DNA of 64,000 bases from Pterobdella sp. o SKG-2022 (taxonomy: Eukaryota > Annelida > Clitellata > Hirudinida > Piscicolidae). The notes under the pieces are model-generated. The model was not told where the DNA came from, ran no database searches, and saw only the letters and a list, made by a program, of their open reading frames with translations. The translations under genes were made by a program, and so were the position numbers. Shown one piece after another: positions 24,860 to 37,600 of this stretch (position 1 is its first letter; each line of letters opens with the position of its first letter). The stretch is from contig OZ038320.1 of assembly GCA_964035795.1 (NCBI GenBank), positions 3,039,896-3,103,895 of the forward strand. The letters are read 5' to 3'.

Positions 24860-27859
24860 CCCAGTGTCTATTGAATGAAGGAATGAAGATTGATGCAGAC
24901 AATACTTTTGTATTAAATCTTGATTTGATCACTATCTCCGCCTATCATATCTTCAAAAGTGGTTGAAATGCTTAATGTCTTATTATTCAAAGTGCTGACC
25001 CACTAGCGTTTAAACTTTTTTAGTTTTCTCCAAGTTCATAAATATTCATTATACAATAGATAGGAAAAATGTTGGCTTTAATTATATATTTTTTGAATTT
25101 CATGCATTAATTTTAATTTAAAAAATATATAAAGTCAATGAGGTTCAGGCTAGAACAATCAAGAATTGAGCGTTATGAATGAAGTGGAAATTAATACGGT
25201 AGTAGTTTTTGAATGGCATTGAGTGATTGATTGAGGAAATCTTGCTGAAAACATAATCGAATATTTAAAATTCTTGACGTAGCTTGATAAAAAGACAATA
25301 AACTGAAATAAGAACAATTAATGAAGTGATTTGATTTATTGAACGGACGCCTCCAAGTGAATAGTTTGAAAAATTGTCTGAATTTATTTTCATATTCACA
25401 AAATTTCTGCAGATTTCTCAAGTTTATGGCTTCTGGGCACAAATGGTAATGATAGTTGCCTAGTAATTTATATTTTAGACTCCAAGAGTTAATAAAAATT
25501 TTGCTAAATGATGCGTATGTTTCTGGGATTTGTATGATTTATAAGTTAAAAAACTGATAACATTTTCTCTTTAAAATATGAACGACTTGAAAACTTTTGT
25601 GATTAATAAAAGATATCAACGTAGGTCTAGAGGTTAATTTGGCGGCGTAAATCAACCTAGTTTACAAATTGTTTCAATACTATGGACTATTGCTTAAAAT
25701 CAGTCATTCTATGATTACCATTCATCAAAAAACACGTGAATAATGGCTTGGTGGAAGAGAACAAAAATGAAAGATTCAAATCTAGAATGTACACTTTTGT
25801 GAAAAAATACTACATTCAAAACAAAAATGTAAATCAATGTGAATGTTGCAATGATAATTGAAAATTCCAATCAATATAACTTGTGGTATTCAATTTTATT
25901 CATTTGTAAATTTATATTAGAAAGCTGATGAAATGAATTATGAGAGACAACAAGAAATCATTATTTTTCTTATATTTCCAATATTCTTGTCATTTTCATT
26001 ATTAGTTTCAAGGTTTTAATATTGAAGTTTTTTATCAATTGATGGGCAGCAAATGTCTTCAGATTTCCAATGATGGTATTGAACTTGAATTATATTCGAA
26101 TTCATTTTTAATACTTTTCAATGATGTATTTAGAATTTTCAAAATAAAGTCAAAAAATTGAAAAATTAATTTGAAAAAAAATTGTTTTTTCAGAAAACAA
26201 CATCAATTTCAATATCACGGAGAAAATATAAAATTTTTGGACTGATTTATAAAGTTTTCTATTGTTTAACCATTAACCCTATTTATGTTATCGATCATTT
26301 GCCATGAAATTTATCTTGTCATTTCTTAATTTATTGCAAAGCTCTATTTATAATTAATATAAAGATTTATTGAATTTTAAATGTTTTCACTAATTTTTGT
26401 TTTTATGCAGCTATCATTACCTTGTGGACGCTTAATTAAAGTGAAAAAATTTTAAAATCAAAAATTTTAGAAAAGATTGAAAAATTTTATTAAAAATTCT
26501 ATGAAATTAATTTGAGTATTGAAAAATATATTTTCAAAGTTATCATTTAATAGTTATTAAATATTAATCATTATGTCACCGAACTGAAGCTTTAAATATT
26601 ATAGTATTCTCAACAAATAACGTTAAAACACTTGACCTCAAACAGAACGGCCGCCTAATACATTGAGTAAAATTTTGCCAACCGATGTCTCAAACATTAT
26701 TGGGCAGTAATATAATTAAATTTATTTTACTCTATACGATAAATGAGTTGATAAATTTAACTATACCACAAAGATATCACTATCTATTGGATCAGAGACA
26801 GATGTTCAAAAGCCTTTCTAAGTCAAATAGACTGGATATAAATTAATTTTCAAAGCACTGAAAGCCTTCTTTTTAAAAAATTTATGAATAAATCAATCTA
26901 CAAAAAGCAAAAAGAACTAAAATTTGGATAATTGAGTTTATTTAATTATTTACTGATCATTTTATGATAAACAGCTTGAAATTAATTCTACTAATTTCAG
27001 AATTGATAAATTTTTAATTTGATTTCTTATGTATTTTTAATATCAGGCTTCAAATGCGACCAAATTGAATACAACGCTTAAAATCATAGTGTTTGAACCA
27101 TTGTAATCTTCAAAATATACTACTCAAGTATATGAATTTGAATTTTTTTTCCTATGATTTCATTAGTTTTAAAACAATCAGGATAGTGTTTTGAAACTGA
27201 TGCTTTAACATATTGAGGTTTTGTTTTTCTATAGTCCTTGAAGAATCTAAGCCGGATAATTTCTGGTTTTACTCGTCATAATAGAAATTTCCAAATGAAG
27301 TGATAACCTTCGATAAAACAAACTTCATTTTTAAACAAACAAAAACTTTAGAAATATCATAAAAAACTTTTATACTGGCATAATGAAGCGATACGATAAT
27401 CAATTATATAAAAGACCTTAAAGAGTTTCCAATCAAGCTATCTAATATATATTTTTTATCAATTAGACAAAGAAGAAGAGACATGCATTCGGTCGCAAAG
27501 TATATTGAAATATATTGGAGGTGTTCGAATGATGATGGACATCATGTGTGCAAGAATTGAGACCCATAAAAATGGAAACCTTCAAGAAACAAAAACTAAG
27601 CTTTTTCTTGCTGAAGTTGGAGCTTTCTAAAGAAAAAAAAGTGGCATAACAAGCTTTGTTTTATTTCATATCTAATAGAAACATCTTACTAGGAATTATT
27701 TTAATAACTGTATCTTTAAATAATTAAAATAAACATGACGTCACATACATTTTTGCTTAACGGCTTACATAAATAAACTATTTTCAATTTTCAACCATAA
27801 CCCTTACGAGCAAGTGGTAAACAAACGAGTTTTACAAAATACTATTTGAAAACATTTAA
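24857..27859. other. AT-rich non-coding DNA upstream of UBR copy A
   Basis: No exon of either neighbour was recognised. The part closest to the first UBR ATG (about 27.5-27.86 kb) is slightly less AT-rich and may hold the promoter and 5' UTR, but no TATA box or initiator can be chosen with confidence. Confidence 0.4.
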
Positions 27860-28627
27860 ATGGCCCAAAGAGAAAAACTTTTCTTTGAGAGCACAACTGA
27901 AAACTTGGACTTCGCTGAGTTGTGCAAGCTCGAGCTGTATGGAGAATACTCTCAAGAGGAATTTGCTGCTCAAAGTGATTTATAAGTTTTTTTGAAACTA
28001 AAAGACAATAATCAAAAGTTCAAACATGTTCACACACATGAAAAGTAATATGAGAAATTAGAGCTTTTTTTGGTCATTCTTTAAGAACAGCAAGACTTTA
28101 TGATACATTTTTTCGATTTTATATAATAAACAAATGGAGTTTTATTTGATATATCGTTTCTCATTTCCAGTGAATCAATTTAGTCCGTTTGAAAAATGTT
28201 CTGTGGCTTGGCCAGAAAAAACTATTGCCTTCAGATGTTTCACATGTTCTTACCATCCGAACGTAGCTATTTGCAATGAATGTTTCGATTTTTCCAAACA
28301 TGAAAGTATTATTAAATATTATACTGTATGCGCTCATTTTATCAGAACTTTTCCAACAGATCATAACTACATACATTATGAGAGCTTCGGGGGAGTTTGC
28401 GACTGTGGTGACGAAGAAGCTTTGAAAGCAGAGGGGTTAGTGAAAGTTTTTGAAAAAATCTTGTGAGCTGAACTAATTTCGATTAAAGCTCGATCTACAT
28501 CATAGTTTTTGTGACAAACATGGACTGAAAGATGCCTTGAATCCTCCATCGGCTCTAGTAGAGAAGGCGAACGAAGTCATCAGGGTTTCTATTGTCAAAT
28601 GCGCTCACATGCTCTCCCTCTCAAAAA
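27860..28627 (+). other. UBR copy A: N-terminus and UBR zinc box (exons 1-4)
   Basis: Exons 27860-27974, 28171-28305, 28360-28435 and 28506-28627. Zinc ligands run FEKCSVAW, FRCFTC, ICNECF, SKHENHNY, GGVCDCGD and, in the next exon, GFCDKH, which fits the UBR signature CxxC...HxxHxY...GGxCDCGD...C...H. The spacing is canonical only if the 54-bp intron 28306-28359 is removed. The exon after the box continues LKDALNPPSALVEK, a stretch strongly conserved with copy B. Confidence 0.9.
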
Positions 28628-31600
28628 GTTCAATTTTTGAAAATTAATCAGATGTTTTGAATGAATTTTGACCACATGAACTGTACTAGAAAATCTGGAT
28701 TGCGGGTTTGTGTTTTTGCTTTTGCTGAAAGACTTGGCCGAAACGGGTTATTTCATGCAAAAATTAGTGGCTGACTCTCTTTTGGACCCAGCACTTTTTG
28801 AAGAATACTACTCCAGAAGTGAGATTAAATTGTATAAACTGAAAAAGTTCAAAAAGTATTTTGTTCTTCAAGTTTTTGAAAATGGAAATATAAAAAAACT
28901 TCTCACAAAGTTTCATAGTAAATTTAAAATTCAATATAAGATGAGTTATATTTGTTATAAAACTCAAGTTAAATGATTTAATTAATTCCATCTTTATCAT
29001 ACTGACCTCACTCAAATAAAAGCTTTTTATTCTCTTTCACTTTTTTAACTAGCACTTGAGTATTTTGGGTATATGTACAACTGTTTCTAGAAAATTGAAC
29101 TAAAACTTTGGCAGAGTTTCCAAATACATCTACTGAAAAAATAGCTATAGTTTTTGATAAGTTTAGCTTTATCATTTAATTTCTTGAAAGTATATTTTAA
29201 AAAGACAATATCTCTGAAAAGTTCAACGGGTGTCTATATAATCGTTAGAAGCTTTTCATAATTTTCACCAGTTAATGAGAACGATTTGAATCAAACATTT
29301 AATAAAAGTGTTTTATTCAAATTATGTGATAATATGAGTTGAACTCACATTATGTGATAATATGAGTTCAATTCACGAAAAGCTTCGTGTTATTATTCAG
29401 TTAAAAGTGTTTGATTTAAATCGTTTTTTTAAATAGGCTAGTTTAGCTGAATACTTATCAAAGAATTGTTAACTAATTTTTCACTTGACAGTTGGTGATA
29501 CTAAAATAGATATTGAGGACGAAGAAAAGGAAACAGTCTATTTTATGATGTCAATTGATCAGACTATTAACGGTTTCAATTTATATTAGTTCTAGACTGA
29601 GCTATTGAAATTTTTTGTTATCCATATATTTTTATAATAAATTTAGCACTTTTAACAATTTTAATCAATGAAATTTGAATGAAATAATTTTCTTTTAGGA
29701 AAAAGTTAATTAATTCCATGGCTTAAATTAAAATTCTTTCCGTAAAAATCCTTCTATGGCCATTTTGTTTTTGATTTGATTGTAATCCGTCTATATGACA
29801 AAGACCTTCAACATTCTACGGATGAGTGTGGTCTTGGCCAATAAAGCCTATCGACGTTATAAAAATTTTGCAGCAATGTACACAAAGTATGGTAGAAATT
29901 TCAGGTTGTTTAGTTTTGGCTTCGTGTTCAATTATCACTTTCCAAAATAAAGTCTTGTCAAGATAAAAAATCAATACACATCATTCAGTCTCTGTCCGTT
30001 GATGACGATGTTTGGTGGAATTTATGGCAGACTGAAGCATAATTTCTGTCTTTCAGTATAAATGGCTCGTCAAAAATTTGAGCACGAATAATGTAATGCG
30101 ATATTTACAAAGCGCTTTTCCTTATATATCAAAGCGCTTTCTACAAATTTAATGTAGTGAAAACACACTGTGGAACAGGCGCTAATTGTCGGCTCACGCG
30201 GGATCGAGCCCGGTAACTTTAGATAATTAGGCTAATGCTCAACCATTGAGCTATAGGGGCCAACAATCACGAATCAGCAAATCTACCAACGATTGAAAAA
30301 TAGCACATTCATTTAGAAACTCACGAGCAATGGGGATAAACTTTCAGAACAATCAAACATTTTCATGGTTCTTTAGAACTCATCTGTTGACGGTGTGGAC
30401 TCAAGACAGTTTTCAAGTACTAAAGCTTGAAAATGCAACTTTTAAATATGATCTTTCAAACCCATTTTCAATTCATTTTTTTTTATAACATGGACAAGCA
30501 TTGTTGAATACTTTTAAATTTGTTTTTGTGGCAGAGCAAGCCTACTCCATTAACCTTCTTTGAATAATATTGTCTTGTGAATCAGTTTTCGACATGTTTT
30601 TTTGACTTCATTTTTTTAATTGAAATTATTATAAATTGGTTCTGATTTAACGAATGGAGATATATTTATTGTTTTGAAACAATAACCTTTGAAAATAGTC
30701 ACTAATAAAAAGTATTTTTAAAGAATGAAACTTTATTTTTCAACTTCAAAGTCCCAGTCGATTTAAAGACGGAAAATACGTTGACAAGAACATGCTTTCT
30801 CGAATGGCTCTTTGTGACTTTCATGACATTTTCTTCAGATGAAATATTTTGTGATTTCATTTTGACATTATTGCCTATAAAAGATTTTAAGGTGAATTAC
30901 ATATCATTGTGTTTAATTTTTCAGAAATTGGCATTAATAAGTATTTTCAACTGTTTAGAGTAGAAATAATGTTGCAAATACGGTTGATTTTTAAAACAGA
31001 TAGCTCTTACAAAAATTTTTGCTCAAACATACCCGTACATGATAAGAAAATTCTTGGATGAACCGGAACGATTGCAAAAAACATTGAAAAAAATTTCAAT
31101 CCAACTTTTAAGTTCTTCCGATTCAGTTACTTATATCCTTGAAAGTCATACATTCATGGAAAATCTCATCTTGGTTACAGCACCTGTGATAGGTTCGATT
31201 TTTGTGAATCATATGTTGAAAATTCATTTTAGAAGTGATTTCTAAACATCCTACATAAATAAATTTATTTTTTCTTTTTTCGATTTGAATATTTTTGGAC
31301 TATAAATCTATATTTGACATACTTAATTATTCTATTGACTTTATTGATACATTTTTTAAAACTACACTAGATCAACTCAAAACGTTTACCACTGTGTGGC
31401 CTCCTATTCAGGATTTTCTACAATTGATTTCACATAAGACGGGTCTTGAATATTTCCTTGAAAATGAGTTTTGTTTTGAAGCTTGGCTAGAACATGTACG
31501 TAAGATACAGGGTTAGTCATTTTGTATCTATCTTGCTTCCTTTCATAGCTATCTTGACAGACCGTAGTTTCTTTTTAAATAGAGGCATAAGTTCAAAAAC

Positions 31601-34600
31601 AATATAGAAAATATAATGTTTAGTTTTTCCTGAACTTAATGGTTAGCCAACTCAAAAATTAAAGTTCTACATCGTGTTAAAATCTAATTTCTAGGCTTTT
31701 CTCAGAGTACTGAAGCACTTTGACACCTTCAGTTATACCACTTTAAAACATACGCAGACCATTTCATCTTTTTATCATCTCATGATAGAACATTTTTAAA
31801 TGAATTGAAATTTAGAATCTTGATGAAGTATATATTTGTAGGCCGCTTCACTTTTGAGAGAGAGTTGAAGATTCATGTAGAATACGACAGCCTTTTGTCA
31901 TTTGAGTACTTCAAAACTGAGACAGAGGTTATAGCATTTTTAGTTTATTTTCAGTTATGTTAGTTATGGAATGCTAACTTGATGTTGAGCTTTTAAAAAA
32001 TTTTTTATCAAGGTATTATACTAAGTTGGAAATTTTATTGAATATTCTTCTTTAATTAATTGATATGCCACATCAAAGATATGCACCTTGCCGGTATGGA
32101 CGATGTTGCCAAACAGTGACAACTTGTTACAACCATTCCTAGATGAAAGTATTAAGGTTTTAAATAGATGGGCAAACGATAATCCAAAAGTTTGTAATTC
32201 TTTTAAATTGAAATGTACCAAAACCCTAATAAGATTTCAAATTTTAGTTGTCATTAAACTATTTTTTGATAAAATAAAAATTTCACTATTAACTTTTTTA
32301 TTGAAATATCCGATACATTCAAATCAATAAATAAAAATTTCTAAATAATATCCATTTTTTGAAGATCGATAAAAACGAGATGACGTTCAATCTACCCTTA
32401 CATCGGATTGTAGCTCTTCTTTTGTCCCATCAATTGCACCATGGTTATCTCTCGGAAGATGAACCTAGAATAAAAGAATCTGAGTTGAAACTTATGATAG
32501 AGTTTCCTATTAGAACTATTGCGAGTGACATTCATTTTTGATGAAATGTGTTTTAATTTGAAAAATATGAACTGAATAAATTTTCTTTTAAATATTAGGC
32601 TGCTGTTTCTGAAGTATTGTGCAACTTCTGGTTACGTAATGGAAAAATAATGGAAGAACAAGCCATTTTGTATAAAAGACCATTATTCAGTTCAACCACC
32701 TATGATCCTGATTTGTTTTTGATTCAAGTTTGTATTATTTCTGAAGTAACAAGGCATTTGAAAAAATATTTATACAACAAAATTTATGATATTTTTGAAA
32801 GTTTCTTTGTTCGCGTTTGAGTCCAGATTATGTTGTGGAAATTTTTCTTGAAAAGTCAGATTCTGATTTAAAATTCATATTTTTTCAATATTCATAAATT
32901 CAACGTTAAAATATTTTCATTTTCAAAAATCATTTTATTTTTGGAATTTATAAAGTCTAAATAAAGATCAGGCTGAAAATAGTCGATAAAGCATTATAAC
33001 TTCAAAGATTTAGTGTTCTTCAAAACTTGGAAGAAAAAAATTGGTTCAAGAGACTTTCCACTCAAAATATGCTGGAAGAAGCACTTTTCTTCTTGGCTTC
33101 CCTTATTTCTTGCAGAGTTTTATCTAGTAATAATGATTTGCATGGGAACTTAAAAAAATCATTGAAATTTTACAACTGTCATTCTTGGCTTTAACATATT
33201 ACTTTCATCCTTTTCACATTGCAACGATTATTTAAAATAATTAGGTGAAGATGAAGAGGGATTGATTTTAGAAGAACTCATAGCATTGTTATCTATCAAA
33301 GAACGTACCCACGAAGAAGTTCTAGAGTTTCTTCCAAACAGGTAGTTGAAATCATTTTGATTTCTTTTGAAACTCAATATTTGTAAGCAGGGGGCCATTG
33401 ATAAACGCACAGTGGGAGACCGCTGCAGACCATATTTTGAGCCAAGTAGAAATTTTTGAAATACTCTTAGTTTGAATCTTTAGATGAGAAGTTTAATTAA
33501 CAGAAAAACAAAAATATTCATTTTAGATAGCAGATTTCAGAGCACCAGAAATAAATAATCTCAGTGAACCTACAGAAGGACAATATTCTATTGAAGGCAT
33601 AATATATATATATATATAGGTATTTCTAATAATGAAAGAATTTCGTCGACTTTATTTTACAGATGAAATTTTATTTGCATTCTATGATCCTGTCTTGGTG
33701 CGGATGAGGTCCTTATCAATTAAGGATTATGGCGGGTCTATTGCGAACTATTTGAAACGGTTGTTATCTAGCATTATATTTTCTACAATTTTACATCATA
33801 TTGGGGTTTTAGTAGTATTTTGAAAATTTTCGAAATTTGGTTTTTAGGCGTCTTTTTTATTAGTCTCATTCATTATGATACAAAGAACCTAGTTGGGTGG
33901 AGAACTATATTAGCAGCTATGTGTAAGGTGATTGCTACCACAGTGGTCTTCAGAACTGTGATTGGAGTATTGGCAAATAATGTGGCCATAAGTTTAACAA
34001 TTTTGATATTTTTTGGAAGCTACACAAGTGCGAAATTGAAACCAACAAAAAGGATTTTAAAATTTTAGAGTGGCGGAGATCGATGATGGATAGATCGAAC
34101 TAGGAATTTGAAAAGATCAATCGTATTCTCAAAAGTTTCAAGTGCTGAAACTTGTAAATCACATTCAAATATTTCCATTTGGCTTATATATATATATAAA
34201 TTTGAAAAAATTAGAAACTTAATGGAAACGAGTGTTACTTGTTATCCATTTTGAGCATCAAAATATTTTTCCAATGTTAGTTTCAAATCTATCTTTTTTT
34301 CAAAACTGCTTCAACTACATTTAATCAATTTTTTTTTTTAAAATAATTCTAATTCTGAAGCTTTTATAAAAATAATTATTTTGAAATTAATGTTTTTATC
34401 GGAACAGAGTTGAAAGAAAAAGTTTGAAAACCAAAGAAGCTTTGTGGCCCCCTTTCAGAATTCCTCAAAGAGTATATACCTGAAAATCAACTTTTTTAAA
34501 GCTTTTAAAAATATATACCCTAAAATATTCTAATTCCTTCTTTTTTTTAAATTTTAAAGTTTTGAAATTATTTTTAAACTTCTATACTGATATAATTACA

Positions 34601-37600
34601 GCCCATACATCCATTGTTGAAAAAATACACCAACTTTCTCCATTCTTTACTAATGCAAGCTTTTATTTTTGTGCTCCTACATAAAGTAATTTCACTATTT
34701 TGAGCTAACTCTATTTTATAAAAAATTATCAAAAATTCTTCCACTTTTATATGTTCTAAATTAATAAGTTTTTAGTTTGCGATTTTTATATTAATTTAAA
34801 CCACATGAATACTTTGTCAGTGTCTGCAAAGCGAACAGGCAGAGGGTGTGTTGCAGATCACAATTCATTTGTTGCACATGACTCTTGTTTTCCCATATGT
34901 TGTCATTTTATTTACAATTTCTATTTTTGAAATGTGAGACATAAAATTAATTTTTTTTTATCACAGAAGCCGACAAACCTTTCCATAATAACAACACTGG
35001 GCAACATATACGAAACATGCTTGGTTCCTATGGACAGAGAGTATGGTGTGCTTGCCCCATATGGTCAAGTTGTTTTTTGATTCTAGAATATTATTTTGAA
35101 AAAACTTTCTCTACAAAGATTTTGTCTTTAAAATGAGGCATAGATAGTAAAGTAGAGCTTTACAAGGCTTTCTATCTTGCCCCATTTTCAGTTCTTACCA
35201 GTGGCTTAAGAAATCATTTTAAATGCCTGATTTGGTTTTTATAAAAATTTTGAAAAAACTATGTTTTTAAAATTTCAATAGAGTTGAAAGGAAACCTTTT
35301 AATGGGAACTTGAATGGTTAATGATCTATGGTTATTAAAGTCTATATTTCAATTCTAATTAGTAGTGATATATTTATAAAAATACATAATTTGGTTATAA
35401 AACAAAAACAACTGTTAAAATGGAAAAACTCATCGCAAATTTGTTAAACTGTGCGTTCATTTTGGCTTTTGATACATTTTTATATTTCTTTTTTTATCTG
35501 ATCTGTATTTAACTTTCTTATGTTCATGTTTTATTTTTAAATTTGAAAACTACTTATATTTAGTTCATTTTCAGACCTACTTAGATAAAATTTTATCAAT
35601 TCCATTACTACACCAACAGGTCTCAATAATTTATTCAAGGATCTCGGACCTATGAAGCCGTCAGAAACGTCAATATTTCCTTTAGAGAAGGTAGACAATT
35701 CAACAAAAAAATCAGCTCCACCTCCATCATCGAACCTTTCAGACCAACGAACGATTAGCGACTTGACGATTCTCTCGATGCTTCTACAACTTTATAAACG
35801 TTATTCTAAGAAAGTCTATCGGCCATCCAATGGTTTATATTTTTGGTAAAATAGTTTTTCTTAAGTAAACTTAATTTGAAATGAAATTGAATAAACAAGA
35901 TTGTGTCAAGAAAAATGAGAATATGAGAGTCGGTGGTGGAGAATATTATATTGAAGAAGTGTTAGAAAAACTTGTATCAGGGAGTGAAGAAGTAAGAAGG
36001 GTGGTAGAGGAATTGACAGAAGAGGATGATTCAGATGCTAAAAAAGCAGCATTAGATAGAAAGTAATATCTTGCATATATCTTTTAAATACTAATTGTGG
36101 TTCTTAAAAGATTTTTAAATTACGAATACTTCAATATATACTAATCCCCAGAAAAATGTTGGTTAAAAACAAAATGAAAAAAATGATGACAAAAAAAAGG
36201 GAAAAGTCAATGAAGGCTTTTGCTGAGGCTGGACTAGGTAGAATGATTATATTACATATCAACAAATTTTTTCACAAACGAACTCATGAAATAGATTACA
36301 CGTAAATTGCTTATATTTCAAATTTTTGAAAAAAAAGGAATAATCTCAGATTGTTTTGCTCATAACATTTTTGGTTTTGTTTTTCACTTTTCAACGATAC
36401 ATATAACAGCTCAACAAATGGAAAAATGTATTCAGCTCCACAGAACAATTACAGAACTCTCATTATCTTTTGATAATGCGAGTTCGACTAAGTAAAGTTT
36501 GATAAACTCAATAAACTTGGAAATTGATGATATCATGGTGAATATTAGATTTGAAAAATCATAATATTCTAATAAAAATTTGAAAAAATCCAATATAGAC
36601 GTAGATATTGATTTGGAAGAAGACGAAGAGGGACCGGTGTGTTGTATCTGCAACTCAAGCCTCACTCCTTCAGCTACTGACCCGCCTTGCTTTGTCGCTC
36701 TTCTTACAAAAACAAACAGTTTGAAATTTGAAAATTTTATGTCTAATTCAATTTGTTGAATTTCATTCTAAAAATAAATTTCAAATGTCACATTTTTTCA
36801 TTTAAGTAATGGGTTTAAGACGTTCCACAAGAGGCTCTAACAACACCTACTCTGATTACTCCAGAACTTTACAAAGCTACATCAAGACATTGTTTCCTGA
36901 CATGGTTCAATTTTTTTAGAAAGTTCAGACAATTATGCATATTCTAAAACTTCCAGAAACCTGATCTAGAATGGCACTGGAGTGGGATGATACAAACTTG
37001 TGGCCACATGTTGCATAAAGACTGCTACTTATCACATGTTGAAAATCTAGCAGTTAGTTCACTACATCATTGTAATAGCAAAGACATAATAAAACTATGT
37101 ATTTAAAAAATTCATAAACCTTTGGCAATAATTCAAAGAATAATTTTTAGAAAAAACTTCTTTATTAATATGTAGAAAAAACTAATCTTTTTTATCATAA
37201 TTTTGAGTATATACATCTTTTACAGCACCAAAGAGAAACTGATTTAGCCAAACATTTTCTCGAGTATTGGTGCCCATTATGCCGACAGTTATGCAACACC
37301 ATCCTACCATTGCCCGCAGATGAAGCTTTAGAAATGTCTGAAGAAACAACTTTTGATTATGAAATATTTCAGAAAACTATTCATAGTCCAACCAAGGTTT
37401 TACTGAGATAGGTTATTTTAACATTCGAGTTTGTTAAATGAAATATTTTTCATACAAAGCAACAAGAAATTTGTACCACATTGAAAGAGATAGCTGTGTA
37501 TTACAAAGATCATTTAGAGTCTGAATTTAGCAACAAAGAAATGATAAAACTTTTCAGGTTTCTTCAACTATATATAAATATTTTGTTTCTGTACTTGCGT

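Larger units (their letters stand above)
28690..33759 (+). other. UBR copy A: helical scaffold and LPLHR block (exons 5-19)
   Basis: Inferred exons: 28690-28818, 29492-29572, 30758-30891, 31000-31192, 31371-31511, 31842-31927, 32079-32189, 32365-32520, 32599-32727, 32802-32854, 33014-33126, 33245-33341, 33391-33445, 33527-33596 and 33663-33759. Family landmarks are KISIQLLSSSDSV, HVEYDSLLSFEYF, MTFNLPLHRIVALLL, EVLCNFWLRNGKIMEEQA followed by DPDLFLIQ, RLSPDYVVEIFLEK, and THEEVLEFLPNR. These correspond to the conserved middle of UBR1/2/3 (HLPLHR, WVRNG, DPDxxLLQ, and the LVxxLP winged-helix-like element). Most exon lengths equal those of copy B. Confidence 0.85.

Noticed and set aside
24747..24966. 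Opposing 61- and 67-residue frames made of Tyr-Ile repeats
   Set aside because: Both are translations of the TA microsatellite at 24775-24856; there is no independent coding signal.
28161..28376. Antisense frames opposite the UBR box in both copies
   Set aside because: Their conservation simply mirrors the conserved sense exons.
36405..36495. Candidate extra UBR exon reading QQMEKCIQLHRTITELSLSF
   Set aside because: It ends in a stop, has no counterpart in copy B, and the exons on either side already join in phase without it.
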